Source of the DNA: Algoriphagus sp.
GTDB lineage: Bacteria > Bacteroidota > Bacteroidia > Cytophagales > Cyclobacteriaceae
Direction of reading: 5' to 3'
Assembly (NCBI RefSeq): GCF_024305035.1
Contig: NZ_JAMWZB010000021.1
Location: forward strand, 1-64,000
Length of the DNA: 64,000 nt
A program made the position numbers and the translations under genes. Every line of letters begins with the position of its first letter. Position 1 is the stretch's first letter. Positions 16,169-26,610 of the stretch are shown piece by piece. Under the pieces are notes generated by a model. That model saw nothing but the letters and a program-made list of their open reading frames with translations. It was not told the DNA's origin and made no database searches.

Positions 16169-18700
16169 ATGAAAAAACCCCTACTCTTAAGCTTAATGTT
16201 GAGCATGTTGCTCAGCTTTGCGCAAGCTCAAATCCAGACCCCCGAGCAGTTTCTCGGCTATAAGCCTGGCGACCGATTCACCCCGCATCACCGAATGGTG
16301 GATTATTTTGAGCATGTCGCCGAAGCTCTTCCCAATGTACAGCTCGTCCAATACGGCGAAACCAACGAAAAGCGCCCGCTGATCTTGGCCATTTTCTCCA
16401 GTCCGGAAAACATGGCCAATCTGGAGCAAATCCGAGAGGATAACCTGCGCCGAGCGGGTCTGCTTGAAGGCACGCCCAGCACCTCCATCCCGATCAACTG
16501 GATGTCTTTTAATGTACACGGAAATGAATCTGTGGGAATGGAAGCGGCGATTTCTGCTTTTCACTCCTTAGCAGATCCGAGCAATACCAAAACTCAAGAA
16601 TGGCTGAAAAACCAAATCATCATCATCGATCCGGCCATCAACCCTGATGGGCGAGATCGCTATGCCATGTGGTACAACCAGAAAATGAATACCACCCTTC
16701 AGCCGGATCTGCAGTCCATGGAGCACAATGAGCCTTGGCCAGGAGGTCGAGCAAACCATTACCTTTTTGATCTTAACCGCGACTGGGCCTGGCAGGTACA
16801 AGTAGAGTCTCAGCAGCGACTTAAAATATATCAGCAGTGGATGCCCCAGCTACACCTAGACTTTCACGAACAGGGAATCAACAATCCTTTTTACATGGCG
16901 CCAGCTGCCGAGCCGCTTCATGAGCAACTCACCGAATGGCAGCATGAATTCCAGGATATTTTTGGGAAAAATACCGCAAAATACTTCGATGAAATGGGCC
17001 GCTTCTATTTTACCAAAGAGCGATTTGACCTTCTTTACCCCTCTTATGGCGACACTTATCCCATGTACAATGGAGCCATCGGGATGACCATCGAGCAGGG
17101 TGGCGGAGGACAAGCTGGCCGAGGTGGATTCAATGCAGTAGGCGACACGGTGACCCTGAGCTATCGGATCGAAGGACACTATACTGCTGCCCTTTCTGCA
17201 GCTGAAATGACGAGTGCTAATGCAGAGCGATTACTCACTGAATTTTCGAACTACTTCTCTGAAAACTCCAGCAACCCTAAGAGTAAATACAAAAGCTTTG
17301 TGATCAAAGGGGAAAGCAATCCTGCCCAAACCGCCAAATTACTGGAGCTCTTGGACAAAAACGGAATCCGCTACGGAAAAGCAGCTAGCAAGTCAGGATT
17401 GAGAGGCTTTGACTACCAAAGCGGAAAAAATGCTTCCTTCAGCACCTCAGAAGAGGACATTGTGATTTCGGCTTATCAGCCAAAGTCGGTATTGACCCAA
17501 GTTTTTTTCGAGCCCAACCCTCAGCTCAATGACAGTATTACGTACGATATCACTTCATGGGCCTTACCTTATGCCTATAATTTAAAAGCCTATGCATTAG
17601 AAAGCAGATTGGATCCTGAGGCGGAATTTGAAAAACCCGCTTTTTCTGAGAACACTCCCGGGAAAACCCCTGTGGCCTATATGGCCCGCTGGGAAGGGAC
17701 TCGTGATGCCGCATTTTTAGCAGCTTTGCTGAAAGCAGGAATCCGCGTCAAATACCCAGAATATGCTTTCCAAACCGAAGGAAAAAGCTTTCCGGCAGGG
17801 ACCCTGCTGATCACCAAAGGAGGCAATGAATATGTAAGGGATTTTGACAAAAAAGTGACCGAAACAGCCAATCGATTTGGGATCCACCTCGAAACTACCA
17901 TGACCGGATATATGGAAGAAGGCAAAGATTTTGGCTCACCCAATATCCGAATCATACAAGCCCCAAACGTGGCTTTGGTCGGGGGTCAAGGCACGTCCTC
18001 ACTCAATTTTGGCGAGGTATGGCATTTCTTCGAAAAGGAATTAGATTATCCACTCTCCACGCTGGAACTGGAGAATATGGCTCGCTATGACCTAAGCAAA
18101 TACGATGTGATCATTCTTCCATCGATGTGGGGTGGTGGATTGAACAAGGCTGCTCAGGATAAATTGATGGAATGGACTTCGGCAGGTGGAAAAGTCATCG
18201 CCATCGACGGGGCGGTTAACTTATTTGCCAATAAGGAAGGATTTGCACTCAAAACATTTGATACTGAGGAGGAGAAAAAAGCAGCCCAGAAAGCTGCCGA
18301 TTCCTTGGCCAAAGCGGAGCGATTGGAGCCGTATTTGGAGGGTGAACGACTCGCCATTTCCGGAGGGGCAGCCGGAGCAATTTATCAAGTAGACATGGAT
18401 GAAACCCATCCCTTAGGCTATGGTACGGGAGGAAAATATTATACCCTAAAGAACAACTCCAGCATTTTCTCCTTTATGGATAATGGAGTCAATGCTGGAA
18501 AAATCAGCTCGAATGACTCCTATCGTACGGGCTACATTGGCTATAAGATCAAGTCCAGTATGGGCGAATCTTTAGCCATCGGAAGCGAGCGAAAAGGTCG
18601 AGGAGAGATCGTATACTTTGTGGATAATCCGATTTTTAGAGGTTTCTGGGAATCCGGAAAATTGGTATTGAGCAATGCCATTTTTCTGGTAGGACAATAA
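16169..18700 (+). CDS. secreted M14-family zinc carboxypeptidase
   Basis: 843 residues with a signal peptide (1-20, ...AQA). The M14 catalytic set is complete: H117-x-x-E120 (in NVHGNES) and H233 (in HLDFHEQG) as zinc ligands, substrate-binding NPDGR at 159-163 and DLNRDW at 201-206, and E309 (in MTIEQGGGG) as the general base. After about residue 400 comes a long C-terminal region with a glutamine-amidotransferase-like fold pattern (VALVGGQG ... YDVIILPSMWGGG), as in other large Bacteroidota M14 proteins. It should be periplasmic and cleave C-terminal residues from peptides. It has its own terminator. Confidence 0.9.
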   Translation: MKKPLLLSLMLSMLLSFAQAQIQTPEQFLGYKPGDRFTPHHRMVDYFEHVAEALPNVQLVQYGETNEKRPLILAIFSSPENMANLEQIREDNLRRAGLLEGTPSTSIPINWMSFNVHGNESVGMEAAISAFHSLADPSNTKTQEWLKNQIIIIDPAINPDGRDRYAMWYNQKMNTTLQPDLQSMEHNEPWPGGRANHYLFDLNRDWAWQVQVESQQRLKIYQQWMPQLHLDFHEQGINNPFYMAPAAEPLHEQLTEWQHEFQDIFGKNTAKYFDEMGRFYFTKERFDLLYPSYGDTYPMYNGAIGMTIEQGGGGQAGRGGFNAVGDTVTLSYRIEGHYTAALSAAEMTSANAERLLTEFSNYFSENSSNPKSKYKSFVIKGESNPAQTAKLLELLDKNGIRYGKAASKSGLRGFDYQSGKNASFSTSEEDIVISAYQPKSVLTQVFFEPNPQLNDSITYDITSWALPYAYNLKAYALESRLDPEAEFEKPAFSENTPGKTPVAYMARWEGTRDAAFLAALLKAGIRVKYPEYAFQTEGKSFPAGTLLITKGGNEYVRDFDKKVTETANRFGIHLETTMTGYMEEGKDFGSPNIRIIQAPNVALVGGQGTSSLNFGEVWHFFEKELDYPLSTLELENMARYDLSKYDVIILPSMWGGGLNKAAQDKLMEWTSAGGKVIAIDGAVNLFANKEGFALKTFDTEEEKKAAQKAADSLAKAERLEPYLEGERLAISGGAAGAIYQVDMDETHPLGYGTGGKYYTLKNNSSIFSFMDNGVNAGKISSNDSYRTGYIGYKIKSSMGESLAIGSERKGRGEIVYFVDNPIFRGFWESGKLVLSNAIFLVGQ

Positions 18701-18724
18701 GGAAAGTGGGAAATCTAAAAGCTG

Positions 18725-18757
18725 AAAAGCCGGCTCGGATGAGAGTCGGCTTTTTTC
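18725..18757 (+). terminator. rho-independent terminator
   Basis: Stem AAAAGCCG/CGGCTTTT with an inner CTC/GAG pairing and T run, 24 bases after the M14 carboxypeptidase gene. Confidence 0.8.
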
Positions 18758-19026
18758 TTTGAAAAACAACCTAGAAAAAAGAATCAAGATTGATAAAATC
18801 TATTTTTTGCACATTCTTTTGTGCATTTTTCCCTCAATGTGCACCATGAGCTATGCCTACAGGAATACTTTTTCTTTACTGAATAAAGGATGAATTTGTT
18901 TTTTGAACATTCCATTCGGAAATAGAACGTGATGCTCAGGCACTAATTTTTTTTTATTCTACCCTGATTATCAATTTCTTTTTCTATTTTGTCACACTGA
19001 AACAATAACCCTTTAAACCCAGTCCC

Positions 19027-20676
19027 ATGAAATCAAACAGAAGAGACTTCTTCAAAAAGGTCGGGGTTGGCACCCTAGCTGCCTCCGTTCCTTTTTCTTC
19101 CCAAGCTTTTGCTGCGCAAAGTCCTCCAAATTCAGAGGATCAATTCCTCCAAATCGGAGATCACATCGCCATTGCCGAAACCACCCATGGTAAAGTCCGC
19201 GGCTACATTCTCAACAGCACCTACACCTATTTGGGTATTCCATACGGGGCAGATACCGCTGGAAAAAACCGATTTATGCCTCCCCAAAAGCCAGCACCAT
19301 GGACGGAAGTCAAACCCACCATCTGGTGGGGAAATACCGCCCCGCAAATCATGGATAACCGCTATGCCAGCGTGCATTATTCCTTTGCTGACCACTGGAA
19401 CTATGACGATGTCAGCGAAGACTGCCTCAAACTCAATGTCTGGACACCCAGCCTGGACAGTAAGCGGAGACCGGTCCTGGTCTGGCTACACGGAGGTGGC
19501 TTCACCAATGGAAACGCGATCGAACAAGACGGTTATCATGGCGAAAATTTTGCCCAGCAGGGAGACGTGGTCTTTGTCTCCATCAATCACCGCCTAGGCC
19601 CCATAGGCTTTACCGATCTTTCAGGAGTGGGGGGAGAAAAATACCGAGATTCCGGAAATGTGGGGATGCTCGATATCATCGCTGCACTCGAATGGGTTCG
19701 GGACAATATCGCCCATTTTGGAGGAGATCCGGGTAATGTCACCATCATGGGTCAATCTGGCGGAGGAGCAAAAGTCACCTGTGCGATGGCCATGCCGGCA
19801 TCCAAAGGGATCGTCCATAAAGGTGTAGCTCTGAGTGGTAGTATGCTCACTGCCAATGATAAGGAATATGCTCAAACCTTGGGCAGGTATGTCATGGAAG
19901 AAGCCAAGCTGAATCCCGAAAGCCTGGATAAACTTCAGGAAATCTCCTGGAGGGAATACCTGGATATTGCCAATAAAGCTCTGGATCGAATGCGAAAGGA
20001 ATTTCCTCAGCCGGGATTCCGAGGTGGGTTTGGGCCGATCGCTGATGGAATTCATATCCCAAAAGGGGAGTTTTTCAGCGAAACTTCGACTCATGCGGCT
20101 GAGATGCCTTTGATGGTCTGTACCACTTTCCACGAATGGAACCCAACACGAACCACTGCCGAATTGGAAAAAATTGACCGGTCTGGCGTCATTACACAAT
20201 TGAAAGAACGATTTGGAGAAAAATCAGAGGAAATCTATTCTGGGTACCAAAAAGATTTCCCCAATGCTTCGCCGGCTGATCTATGGGCGATGATTTTATC
20301 CAATCGCCAGGGAGCAATCAACACCTCCACTGCCAAATCCAAGCAATCCGCTCCGGTGTATTTAGCCTGGTTTGGATGGGAGCCCAACCTTTACGATGGC
20401 AGGATGAAGGCATTTCATTGCATTGATATTTGTTTTTGGTTCAAAAATACCGACCGCATGTACACCCATACCGGTGGAGGAGCCCGACCCAGAGCCCTCG
20501 CCGATAAAATGAGCGCCTCACTTTTGGCCTTTATGCGAACCGGAAATCCCAATGTGCCCAACCTACCGGCATGGCCAGAGTTTTCCACAGCCAATGCAGA
20601 AACCCTTATTCTTAACGATACCTGTCAGGTCAAAAACAAACCGGATGGCAATGGGTTGGCAGCCTTGCCTGCCTAA
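19027..20676 (+). CDS. Tat-exported type-B carboxylesterase
   Basis: 549 residues. The N-terminus has a twin-arginine signal (S-N-R-R-D-F-F-K-K, then GVGTLAASVPF, cleavage near AFAA). The carboxylesterase family signature EDCLKLNVW is at 131-139, the oxyanion HGGGF at 155-159, and the nucleophile S244 in GQSGGGA. The usual acid falls near ERFGEKSEEIY or in the EWNPTRTTAEL region; the catalytic His is probably in AFHCIDICFWF. Export is as a folded protein to the periplasm; the ester substrate is unknown. It is monocistronic. Confidence 0.88.
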   Translation: MKSNRRDFFKKVGVGTLAASVPFSSQAFAAQSPPNSEDQFLQIGDHIAIAETTHGKVRGYILNSTYTYLGIPYGADTAGKNRFMPPQKPAPWTEVKPTIWWGNTAPQIMDNRYASVHYSFADHWNYDDVSEDCLKLNVWTPSLDSKRRPVLVWLHGGGFTNGNAIEQDGYHGENFAQQGDVVFVSINHRLGPIGFTDLSGVGGEKYRDSGNVGMLDIIAALEWVRDNIAHFGGDPGNVTIMGQSGGGAKVTCAMAMPASKGIVHKGVALSGSMLTANDKEYAQTLGRYVMEEAKLNPESLDKLQEISWREYLDIANKALDRMRKEFPQPGFRGGFGPIADGIHIPKGEFFSETSTHAAEMPLMVCTTFHEWNPTRTTAELEKIDRSGVITQLKERFGEKSEEIYSGYQKDFPNASPADLWAMILSNRQGAINTSTAKSKQSAPVYLAWFGWEPNLYDGRMKAFHCIDICFWFKNTDRMYTHTGGGARPRALADKMSASLLAFMRTGNPNVPNLPAWPEFSTANAETLILNDTCQVKNKPDGNGLAALPA

Positions 20677-20697
20677 AAGAAGCTGATCCGATTCCAA

Positions 20698-20728
20698 GGT
20701 CCGATTCCCTAGGTTTCGGACTTTTTTT
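20698..20728 (+). terminator. rho-independent terminator
   Basis: Stem GTCCGA/TCGGAC followed by seven Ts, 22 bases after the carboxylesterase gene. Confidence 0.8.
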
Positions 20729-20904
20729 ATTGCCTAGCTAAAAATTTTTGTCCGAAAACCGAATAAAATACTGTACGGTTTTGATACAGTCATTTTTTAC
20801 ATTTTTCCCAAAAAACATCAATTGAGAGCCTTAACGGCACTTTTTGGGGATTGGCACCTTGTTTTCATAAAGAGAGTCATCACACACTCAGTAGCGATTA
20901 ATTT

Positions 20905-23337
20905 ATGAAAACGACCAACTATCTATTTTTGACCTTATTGGTTTTCTTTTTGGGTTTGAGCAGTCTCGCCGCAAAGGAAGTCAGTAAAATCACCGGAACA
21001 GTCACCGACCAAAACGGGGAGCCTGTTCCCTATGCCAACGTAGCGCTCATCGATGCCGAAGGAAATGGACTAATCGATGGAGCTGTTTCTGATGAGAAGG
21101 GGGATTTCCTCATCGAGTCGGCCAAATCCGCAAAAGTTCAATTGGTGGTGTCCTCCATCGGATTCAAATCATTCAGTTCGGAAGCTTTTGACTTGAACCC
21201 TGGAATGGAAAAAGATTTTGGAGCAATTAAAATCGAGGATGAAATGACCGGATTGGAAGAGGTGACCGTGCAATCCACCCGCCCGGAAATCACCATCGAG
21301 CCTGACAAAACCGTCATCAATGTTGAAGGTACCGTCATGGCCGAAGGTTCCAATGCACTTGATGTGATTGGAAGATCTCCCGGTGTATTTATCGATCAGG
21401 AAGGTACGATCAACCTCAATGGAAGAAGCGGCGTAGTGGTCATGATCAATGATCGCCCCACTTACATGTCAGCGACTGATTTGGCGGCATTTCTCCGTTC
21501 CATGCCCGCGGATAACATCAAAAGCATCGAGGTAATCAACAATCCCTCTGCCCGATTTGATGCCGAAGGTGCGGCTGGAGTCATCAATATTCAGTTAAAG
21601 AAAAATACCGTGGACGGTGTATTTGGAAATGTACAACTCGGAGGACAATACAATGGTCTTTGGTCCCCAAATACCGGAGTGGCAATCAACGTCAAGAAAG
21701 GAAAATGGACCTCAAACGCCAATTTAAATTACAACGAATATGCCCACTTCAATGATTTAGACATCAACCGGAATTTCACTCTGGAAAACGGAATTTCTAA
21801 TTTCAATCAGGAGTCACGAATCACACAGCGCCCCAGAACACTATTCTTCAGCGGCTCAACCAACTATGAACTCAACGAAAAGCACAATTTGGGCTTAAAC
21901 GTCCAAGCTTCTACCTCGGATGACTCCAATAATTCAAGTTCTCTAACCCAAATCACCAACCCAGGTGAAGCAGACTTGGATTTCATGGAAAGCTTAAACG
22001 AGGCAAGCGGTGACCGAGAGCGCTTTTTTGCCAATCTGCACTACGATGGAAAATTGGACACCTTGGGCACCAAAATCAGCTCAGATGTGGATTTCACGAG
22101 GATGAACGCTTCCAGCGAATCACTTTTGACCAATTCCTTTTGGACAGGGCAAAACCAAAATGCCGGATTTGAAAACCGAATCTTGAATCTAAATGAGATG
22201 TATTACAACATCTTCACCGCAAAAGTGGACTTTGTGAAGCCTTTGAAAAATGGAAGTACAGTAGAAACGGGGCTGAAAGGTTCTTGGGTAAAATCAGATA
22301 ATGACTTGGACTTGCAGCGAGCAGAACAAGATGGTCCATTTAATCCCGACCCCAACAGCAACCGCTTCATTTACAATGAAAATGTCTTGGCGGCCTACGC
22401 GACTTACAAAGGGAAATTTTCCGATAAAGTATCCTTCCAAGCTGGCTTAAGAGGAGAATATTCAGATATCCGTGGCAATTCGGTGACTTTGGAAGAAGTG
22501 AATACACAGGAGTATTTCAATCTTTTCCCCAGCGCCTTCATTCAGCACAAAGTCAGTGAAAACTACCAGATCGTATACAATGCCAATCGGAGGATTACCC
22601 GACCTAATTACCGGTTGCTCAATCCATTTATTTACTACATCGATGCCTTGACTTCCGAACAGGGAAATCCAGGATTGAAACCTCAATATTCCAATAACTT
22701 TGAAATGAATCACGTGGTCAAAGGGGCTTATCAGTTTAACATCGGCTACAGCGAAACGGTGGATGCCTTCATGCAGGTATTTATGCAAGATCAGGAAGCC
22801 AGAACCACGACCACTTTCACCGATAATTTTGACAAGACCAAAAACATCAATTTCAGAGCTATCGTACCCGTTGACATTACTAAGTGGTGGGGAACCTCAA
22901 ACATGGTCCAGGTAAACCACAACCGATTCAAATCCCAGATCGGAGACGACCTGTTAGATAACGCACAGACTTCCTTCATGATGAGAACTCAGCACAACCT
23001 TAATTTGCCGGCTGGATTCAAACTGGAGCTGGTCGGAATGTACCTCGGTCCTCAGATTTGGGGACAGGGCAGCATCGAAGGTTTTGGATGGGTTGAAGCC
23101 GGGGTGACCAAATCCGTAATGAAAGACAAACTTTCTATTTCTGTAAACGGTACCGATATCTTCCGTACCCAAGTGATTAAAGCAGATGTGAATTTTGCCA
23201 ATATTGACACCAATTTCCGGCAATACCGAAGCAATCAAGGCGTACGATTTACGCTGAGATGGAGATTTGCTCAGGGCGAAAGCTTCCGCGTAAAATCCAA
23301 CTCCGGCAGTACTGAAGAACGAAATCGACTCGATTAA
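20905..23337 (+). CDS. TonB-dependent receptor-like outer-membrane beta-barrel protein
   Basis: 810 residues with a signal peptide (about 1-24). Residues about 28-90 form a carboxypeptidase-regulatory-like beta-sandwich (ITGTVTDQNGEPVPYANVALID ends trimmed here). A plug-like domain follows (about 115-230: DVIGRSPGVFID, NLNGRSGVVVMINDRP, INNPSARFDAEGAAGVINIQL). The rest, from about 250 to 790, has alternating beta-barrel strands of the OMP_b-brl_3 type, ending in an aromatic-rich strand and a polar tail. It has no obvious TonB box and no SusD partner, so the substrate is unknown. A strong terminator separates it from the next gene. Confidence 0.88.
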   Translation: MKTTNYLFLTLLVFFLGLSSLAAKEVSKITGTVTDQNGEPVPYANVALIDAEGNGLIDGAVSDEKGDFLIESAKSAKVQLVVSSIGFKSFSSEAFDLNPGMEKDFGAIKIEDEMTGLEEVTVQSTRPEITIEPDKTVINVEGTVMAEGSNALDVIGRSPGVFIDQEGTINLNGRSGVVVMINDRPTYMSATDLAAFLRSMPADNIKSIEVINNPSARFDAEGAAGVINIQLKKNTVDGVFGNVQLGGQYNGLWSPNTGVAINVKKGKWTSNANLNYNEYAHFNDLDINRNFTLENGISNFNQESRITQRPRTLFFSGSTNYELNEKHNLGLNVQASTSDDSNNSSSLTQITNPGEADLDFMESLNEASGDRERFFANLHYDGKLDTLGTKISSDVDFTRMNASSESLLTNSFWTGQNQNAGFENRILNLNEMYYNIFTAKVDFVKPLKNGSTVETGLKGSWVKSDNDLDLQRAEQDGPFNPDPNSNRFIYNENVLAAYATYKGKFSDKVSFQAGLRGEYSDIRGNSVTLEEVNTQEYFNLFPSAFIQHKVSENYQIVYNANRRITRPNYRLLNPFIYYIDALTSEQGNPGLKPQYSNNFEMNHVVKGAYQFNIGYSETVDAFMQVFMQDQEARTTTTFTDNFDKTKNINFRAIVPVDITKWWGTSNMVQVNHNRFKSQIGDDLLDNAQTSFMMRTQHNLNLPAGFKLELVGMYLGPQIWGQGSIEGFGWVEAGVTKSVMKDKLSISVNGTDIFRTQVIKADVNFANIDTNFRQYRSNQGVRFTLRWRFAQGESFRVKSNSGSTEERNRLD

Positions 23338-23347
23338 TTTTCACTTG

Positions 23348-23384
23348 ATTCCCCTTTACTTATCTTAGTAAAGGGGAATTTTTT
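23348..23384 (+). terminator. strong rho-independent terminator
   Basis: A perfect 13-bp stem (ATTCCCCTTTACT/AGTAAAGGGGAAT) with a 6-base loop and a T run, 10 bases after the outer-membrane protein gene and 14 bases before the next start. Confidence 0.9.
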
Positions 23385-23397
23385 ATCCAAAACAACT

Positions 23398-24723
23398 ATG
23401 AAAAAACTAAGCACAGTTCTCGCCTTTTCACTGCTGCTGGTCATTTGCCAAATGACCTTTGCGCAGCAACCCGACTTTTCTAAAACCAGCCAATTATTGG
23501 ACTCTTTGGAAAAGCACGAAAAATTTATGGGTACAGTTCTTTTGGCCGAAAGCGGTCAAATCAAATTTGCCAAGGCCATAGGGTTTGCAGATACCGAAAA
23601 CGACCTTAAAAATGTAATTGAAACCCGCTATCGGATCGGCTCCATTTCCAAAATGTTTACTTCGGTATTAATCTTTCAAGCCATTGAAGACAAGAAATTA
23701 AGTTTGGAAACACCACTTTCTGATTTTTTCCCAAGCATCCCCAACGCAGCTCAAATCACCTTGGATCATCTCCTCAAACACCGCAGTGGAATTCACAGCT
23801 TTACCAGCAATGAAGATTACCTCACCTATCACACCGAATCCAAAACCAGGGATGAAATGCTTCAATTGATTGAAAAGGGCGGTAGTGATTTTGAACCGGG
23901 CTCCAAAGCGGAATACAGCAATTCCAACTATGTCCTTTTGTCCTATATTTTGGAGGACATTTATCAAAAATCTTTTGCTGAGATTTTGGAAAAAGGAATC
24001 GTGAAACCCCTAAAATTGAAAAATACGGGGATATTTAATGCGATCAACCCGGAGCAAAAAGAAGCCAAGTCCTATACTTACAATGGAGGCTGGGTAGTGG
24101 AAAAGGAAACTCACCCGACGATTCCTATGGGAGCAGGTGCGATTCAATCCACTGCAGAGGATCTCATGCTTTTTGCAGAGGGAATTTTTGGCGGGAAATT
24201 GATTTCTGACCAAAGTCTCTCCCAAATGATGGAAATCCAAGAAGGCTTTGGACGTGGGATGTTTAGCTTTCCCTACTATGAGAAAAAATCTTTTGGCCAT
24301 ACCGGTGGAATTGACGGATTCCGTTCCATGCTCGGTTATTTTCCTGAAGAAAAGGTCGCTATTGTTACCCTTTCCAATGGGCTCAACTGGAATAACAATG
24401 ACCTTCTTCTGGCAACACTCAATGGTCACTTTGGCAGGGAAGTTACCCTTCCTTCTTTCCAAACCTATGAGTTAAGTAGCGAAGATCTAGACCAGTACCT
24501 TGGGGAATACGTATCCAAGCAGATTCCGATCTCTTTTACCTTTATCAAAGAAGGCAATACATTAATCGCCAAACCCAGTGGCCAACCAGACACCAAGCTG
24601 GAAGCAACTGCTAAACATCAGTTTGAATTTACAAGCGTGGGAGCAGTTTTCATCTTTGATCCTTTAACAGGGAAAATGACCTTTAAGCAAGGAGGAGGCA
24701 CATTCAACTACGAAAGAAAATAA
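23398..24723 (+). CDS. secreted serine hydrolase (beta-lactamase fold)
   Basis: 441 residues with a signal peptide (1-23, ...TFAQ). Active-site motifs: S82-I-S-K85, Y173-S-N175 and H301-T-G303. After about residue 350 there is a C-terminal extension of about 90 residues (YELSSEDLDQYLGEYVS ...) that looks like the small beta-barrel found in DUF3471-type tails of these enzymes. It resembles the serine hydrolase at 3.7 kb in its core but is longer. The substrate is unknown. Confidence 0.85.
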   Translation: MKKLSTVLAFSLLLVICQMTFAQQPDFSKTSQLLDSLEKHEKFMGTVLLAESGQIKFAKAIGFADTENDLKNVIETRYRIGSISKMFTSVLIFQAIEDKKLSLETPLSDFFPSIPNAAQITLDHLLKHRSGIHSFTSNEDYLTYHTESKTRDEMLQLIEKGGSDFEPGSKAEYSNSNYVLLSYILEDIYQKSFAEILEKGIVKPLKLKNTGIFNAINPEQKEAKSYTYNGGWVVEKETHPTIPMGAGAIQSTAEDLMLFAEGIFGGKLISDQSLSQMMEIQEGFGRGMFSFPYYEKKSFGHTGGIDGFRSMLGYFPEEKVAIVTLSNGLNWNNNDLLLATLNGHFGREVTLPSFQTYELSSEDLDQYLGEYVSKQIPISFTFIKEGNTLIAKPSGQPDTKLEATAKHQFEFTSVGAVFIFDPLTGKMTFKQGGGTFNYERK

Positions 24724-24726
24724 ATG

Positions 24727-24752
24727 GAAAGCCAGGCTTACTCCTGGCTTTC
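24727..24752. terminator. shared hairpin between convergent genes
   Basis: GAAAGCCAGG/CCTGGCTTTC, a perfect 10-bp stem spanning the ends of both converging genes, with the minus-strand stop codon (24738-24740) in the loop. T tracts are weak on both sides, so termination is plausible rather than certain. Confidence 0.55.
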
Positions 24753-25910
24753 TTTGATTTCCACACGATACAGTTGGAAAAAATCTTCTTCCACTTCAGA
24801 ATTCGGCAAGGCATTGAACCATAAGGCCCCATCCCTGCTCACCATCGTATTTCCTAATTTTTCAGGAAACTCAAAATCCGCCATCTTCTCCCCGTCTAGA
24901 TTCATGATCTGAATTCGGTTTTTGTATTTCCCGGCAATTCGCTCATTAAAATCCCTGTAAGCCTGTTGTGAATTGACAGCCTGATATTCGGCTCGATCCA
25001 ACTCATCATACCCCGTCGTATAACTGATCACCAAAAAATCACCCACCCGTACCAGCTTTGAAATGATTCCGTAACTCGGGTCAAAAGAAATCGCTCTAGG
25101 ATCCGCCTTTAGGGGATCTTCCCCTTCATTCACCTGAAAATCGGTCAGATTAAGCGGAACTCGCTTGATGATTTGGTAAGGAGCTGCAAGTTCATACATT
25201 CTTAATACCGGCTCTCCGCCATTAATCACAACCAATTGATCATCGATCACTTCAAAGGTGGCCGATAGCATGCCTGGCTCATGGGATTGCCCATTTTGGA
25301 AAAGGCTCGCTGAATCTAACGAAAGAAATTGCTCCATGCTTCCCGTTCTTGGATCAATCCAAACGAGCTGTTCGAACTCATCGTAAAATTCCGGCTGCGT
25401 TTTGTTGTATTCTCCTCTTGCGATTAATCCGGTCATCAGCAGCTTATCGTTTACCGGATAAATTTCCCTCTGTGCGTCAATTCGCCCAGAAAAACTCTTA
25501 ATCTCATCATCAGGAGTTTTGGCACTTTGAAGGAGATTTCCTTCAAAATCATACTCAAACACCCCAAACATGGACACTACCTGAACCCGATCTCTTTCCA
25601 TAAGCCGTCCGGCTCCCATGGGAAAAGAACCAAAGCCATCGGGAGAATCCTGCTCTTTTACAAATTCTCCCAACTTATTCCCTTGAAAATCAGTCACCAA
25701 AAATGCCCGCTTTTGGATATCAAAAAACAATGCCCGCTGAAGACTCGGCTTTACATCCATAAAGGATAAATTTCCAATGTAATCTACCCGAATAGAATCC
25801 ACAATCTCCAATTGTAAATTTTTAGCTTTGGAAAGATCGCTGGACTTCTCATTTTGGCAGGCAACGAACCAGGCGAAAAAAAGTAAAGACCAAAAGAAAT
25901 TAGATTTCAT
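24738..25910 (-). CDS. beta-propeller-like lipoprotein (DUF4221 type)
   Basis: 390 residues from the ATG at 25910; a GTG six codons upstream is less likely because MKSNFF starts a proper lipoprotein signal (FFAWFVAC). The mature part has the layout of the DUF4221-like propeller lipoproteins: FFDIQKRAFLVTDFQGNKLGEF, GVFEYDFEGNLLQSAKTP, and a C-terminal IQIMNLDGEKMADFEFP strand followed by FQLYRVEI. Closest in style to the gene at 58.9-60.0 kb. No ligand or enzyme motif is recognisable. It may bind or sense an extracellular ligand, which is inference. Confidence 0.6.
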   Translation of the reverse strand: MKSNFFWSLLFFAWFVACQNEKSSDLSKAKNLQLEIVDSIRVDYIGNLSFMDVKPSLQRALFFDIQKRAFLVTDFQGNKLGEFVKEQDSPDGFGSFPMGAGRLMERDRVQVVSMFGVFEYDFEGNLLQSAKTPDDEIKSFSGRIDAQREIYPVNDKLLMTGLIARGEYNKTQPEFYDEFEQLVWIDPRTGSMEQFLSLDSASLFQNGQSHEPGMLSATFEVIDDQLVVINGGEPVLRMYELAAPYQIIKRVPLNLTDFQVNEGEDPLKADPRAISFDPSYGIISKLVRVGDFLVISYTTGYDELDRAEYQAVNSQQAYRDFNERIAGKYKNRIQIMNLDGEKMADFEFPEKLGNTMVSRDGALWFNALPNSEVEEDFFQLYRVEIKESQE

Positions 25911-25959
25911 AGTTTTGAGAGTTTTCACCTAATTTATTTGATAAAGTATTGATTCACAA

Positions 25960-26610
25960 ATGAGCGCTATCGATTTTCACACCCATCAGCTTTCCGCATC
26001 CACGGTTATCCTCAATCGGGAAGGATTTGAAGGAGATGAGGCGTCTATTGAGTATTTTTCGATTGGATTGCATCCCTGGGCCTTGAGTGATAACTGGCGG
26101 GAAAAATGGGAAAAGTTGAAAAAATTATCCGAAAACCCCAATTGTCTAGCGATTGGGGAGGCAGGGTTTGACCGAATCAAAGGCGCTGATTTAGAGCTAC
26201 AGCAGCCTGCTTTTGAATCCCAATGCCAACTCGCTCAAAAACTGAACATACCCCTCATTCTTCACTGTGTCAGAGGGCATGATTTACTATTAGCCTATTT
26301 AAAAAAGACGAAAAACCCTCCTCAGATCATTTGGCATGGATGGAACCTGAAACCTCATCTAGCGGAAGAATTACTCGACTTTCCGGTTTCTTTTTCCTTT
26401 GGAAAACAGCTACTCCTCCCTGAGTCCAATGCTGCAAAATGGTTGACCCGCTGTCCTGGGAAACGAATTTTTTTGGAAACCGATGATTCTAATCTAGCCA
26501 TCGCTGAAATTTATAAATCCGCTTCCTTAATTTTGCAGCTTCCTTGTGAGCAGCTTGCGCAGCTTACCAAGGAAAACTGGAACCGAATATCAAGTAGAAA
26601 ATTGCCATGA
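25960..26610 (+). CDS. TatD-family metal-dependent hydrolase
   Basis: 216 residues, a little shorter than classical TatD (about 260). Metal-site residues are in place: H7-x-H9 (DFHTH), E67 (AIGEAGFD), H102 (LHCVRGH), H126 (IWHGWN) and D175 (LETDD). TatD proteins are cytoplasmic DNases/exonucleases linked to DNA repair and quality control. Its last codon overlaps the start of the TcdA gene by 4 bases (ATGA), so the two form an operon. The 49-bp gap to the divergent lipoprotein gene must hold both promoters. Confidence 0.8.
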   Translation: MSAIDFHTHQLSASTVILNREGFEGDEASIEYFSIGLHPWALSDNWREKWEKLKKLSENPNCLAIGEAGFDRIKGADLELQQPAFESQCQLAQKLNIPLILHCVRGHDLLLAYLKKTKNPPQIIWHGWNLKPHLAEELLDFPVSFSFGKQLLLPESNAAKWLTRCPGKRIFLETDDSNLAIAEIYKSASLILQLPCEQLAQLTKENWNRISSRKLP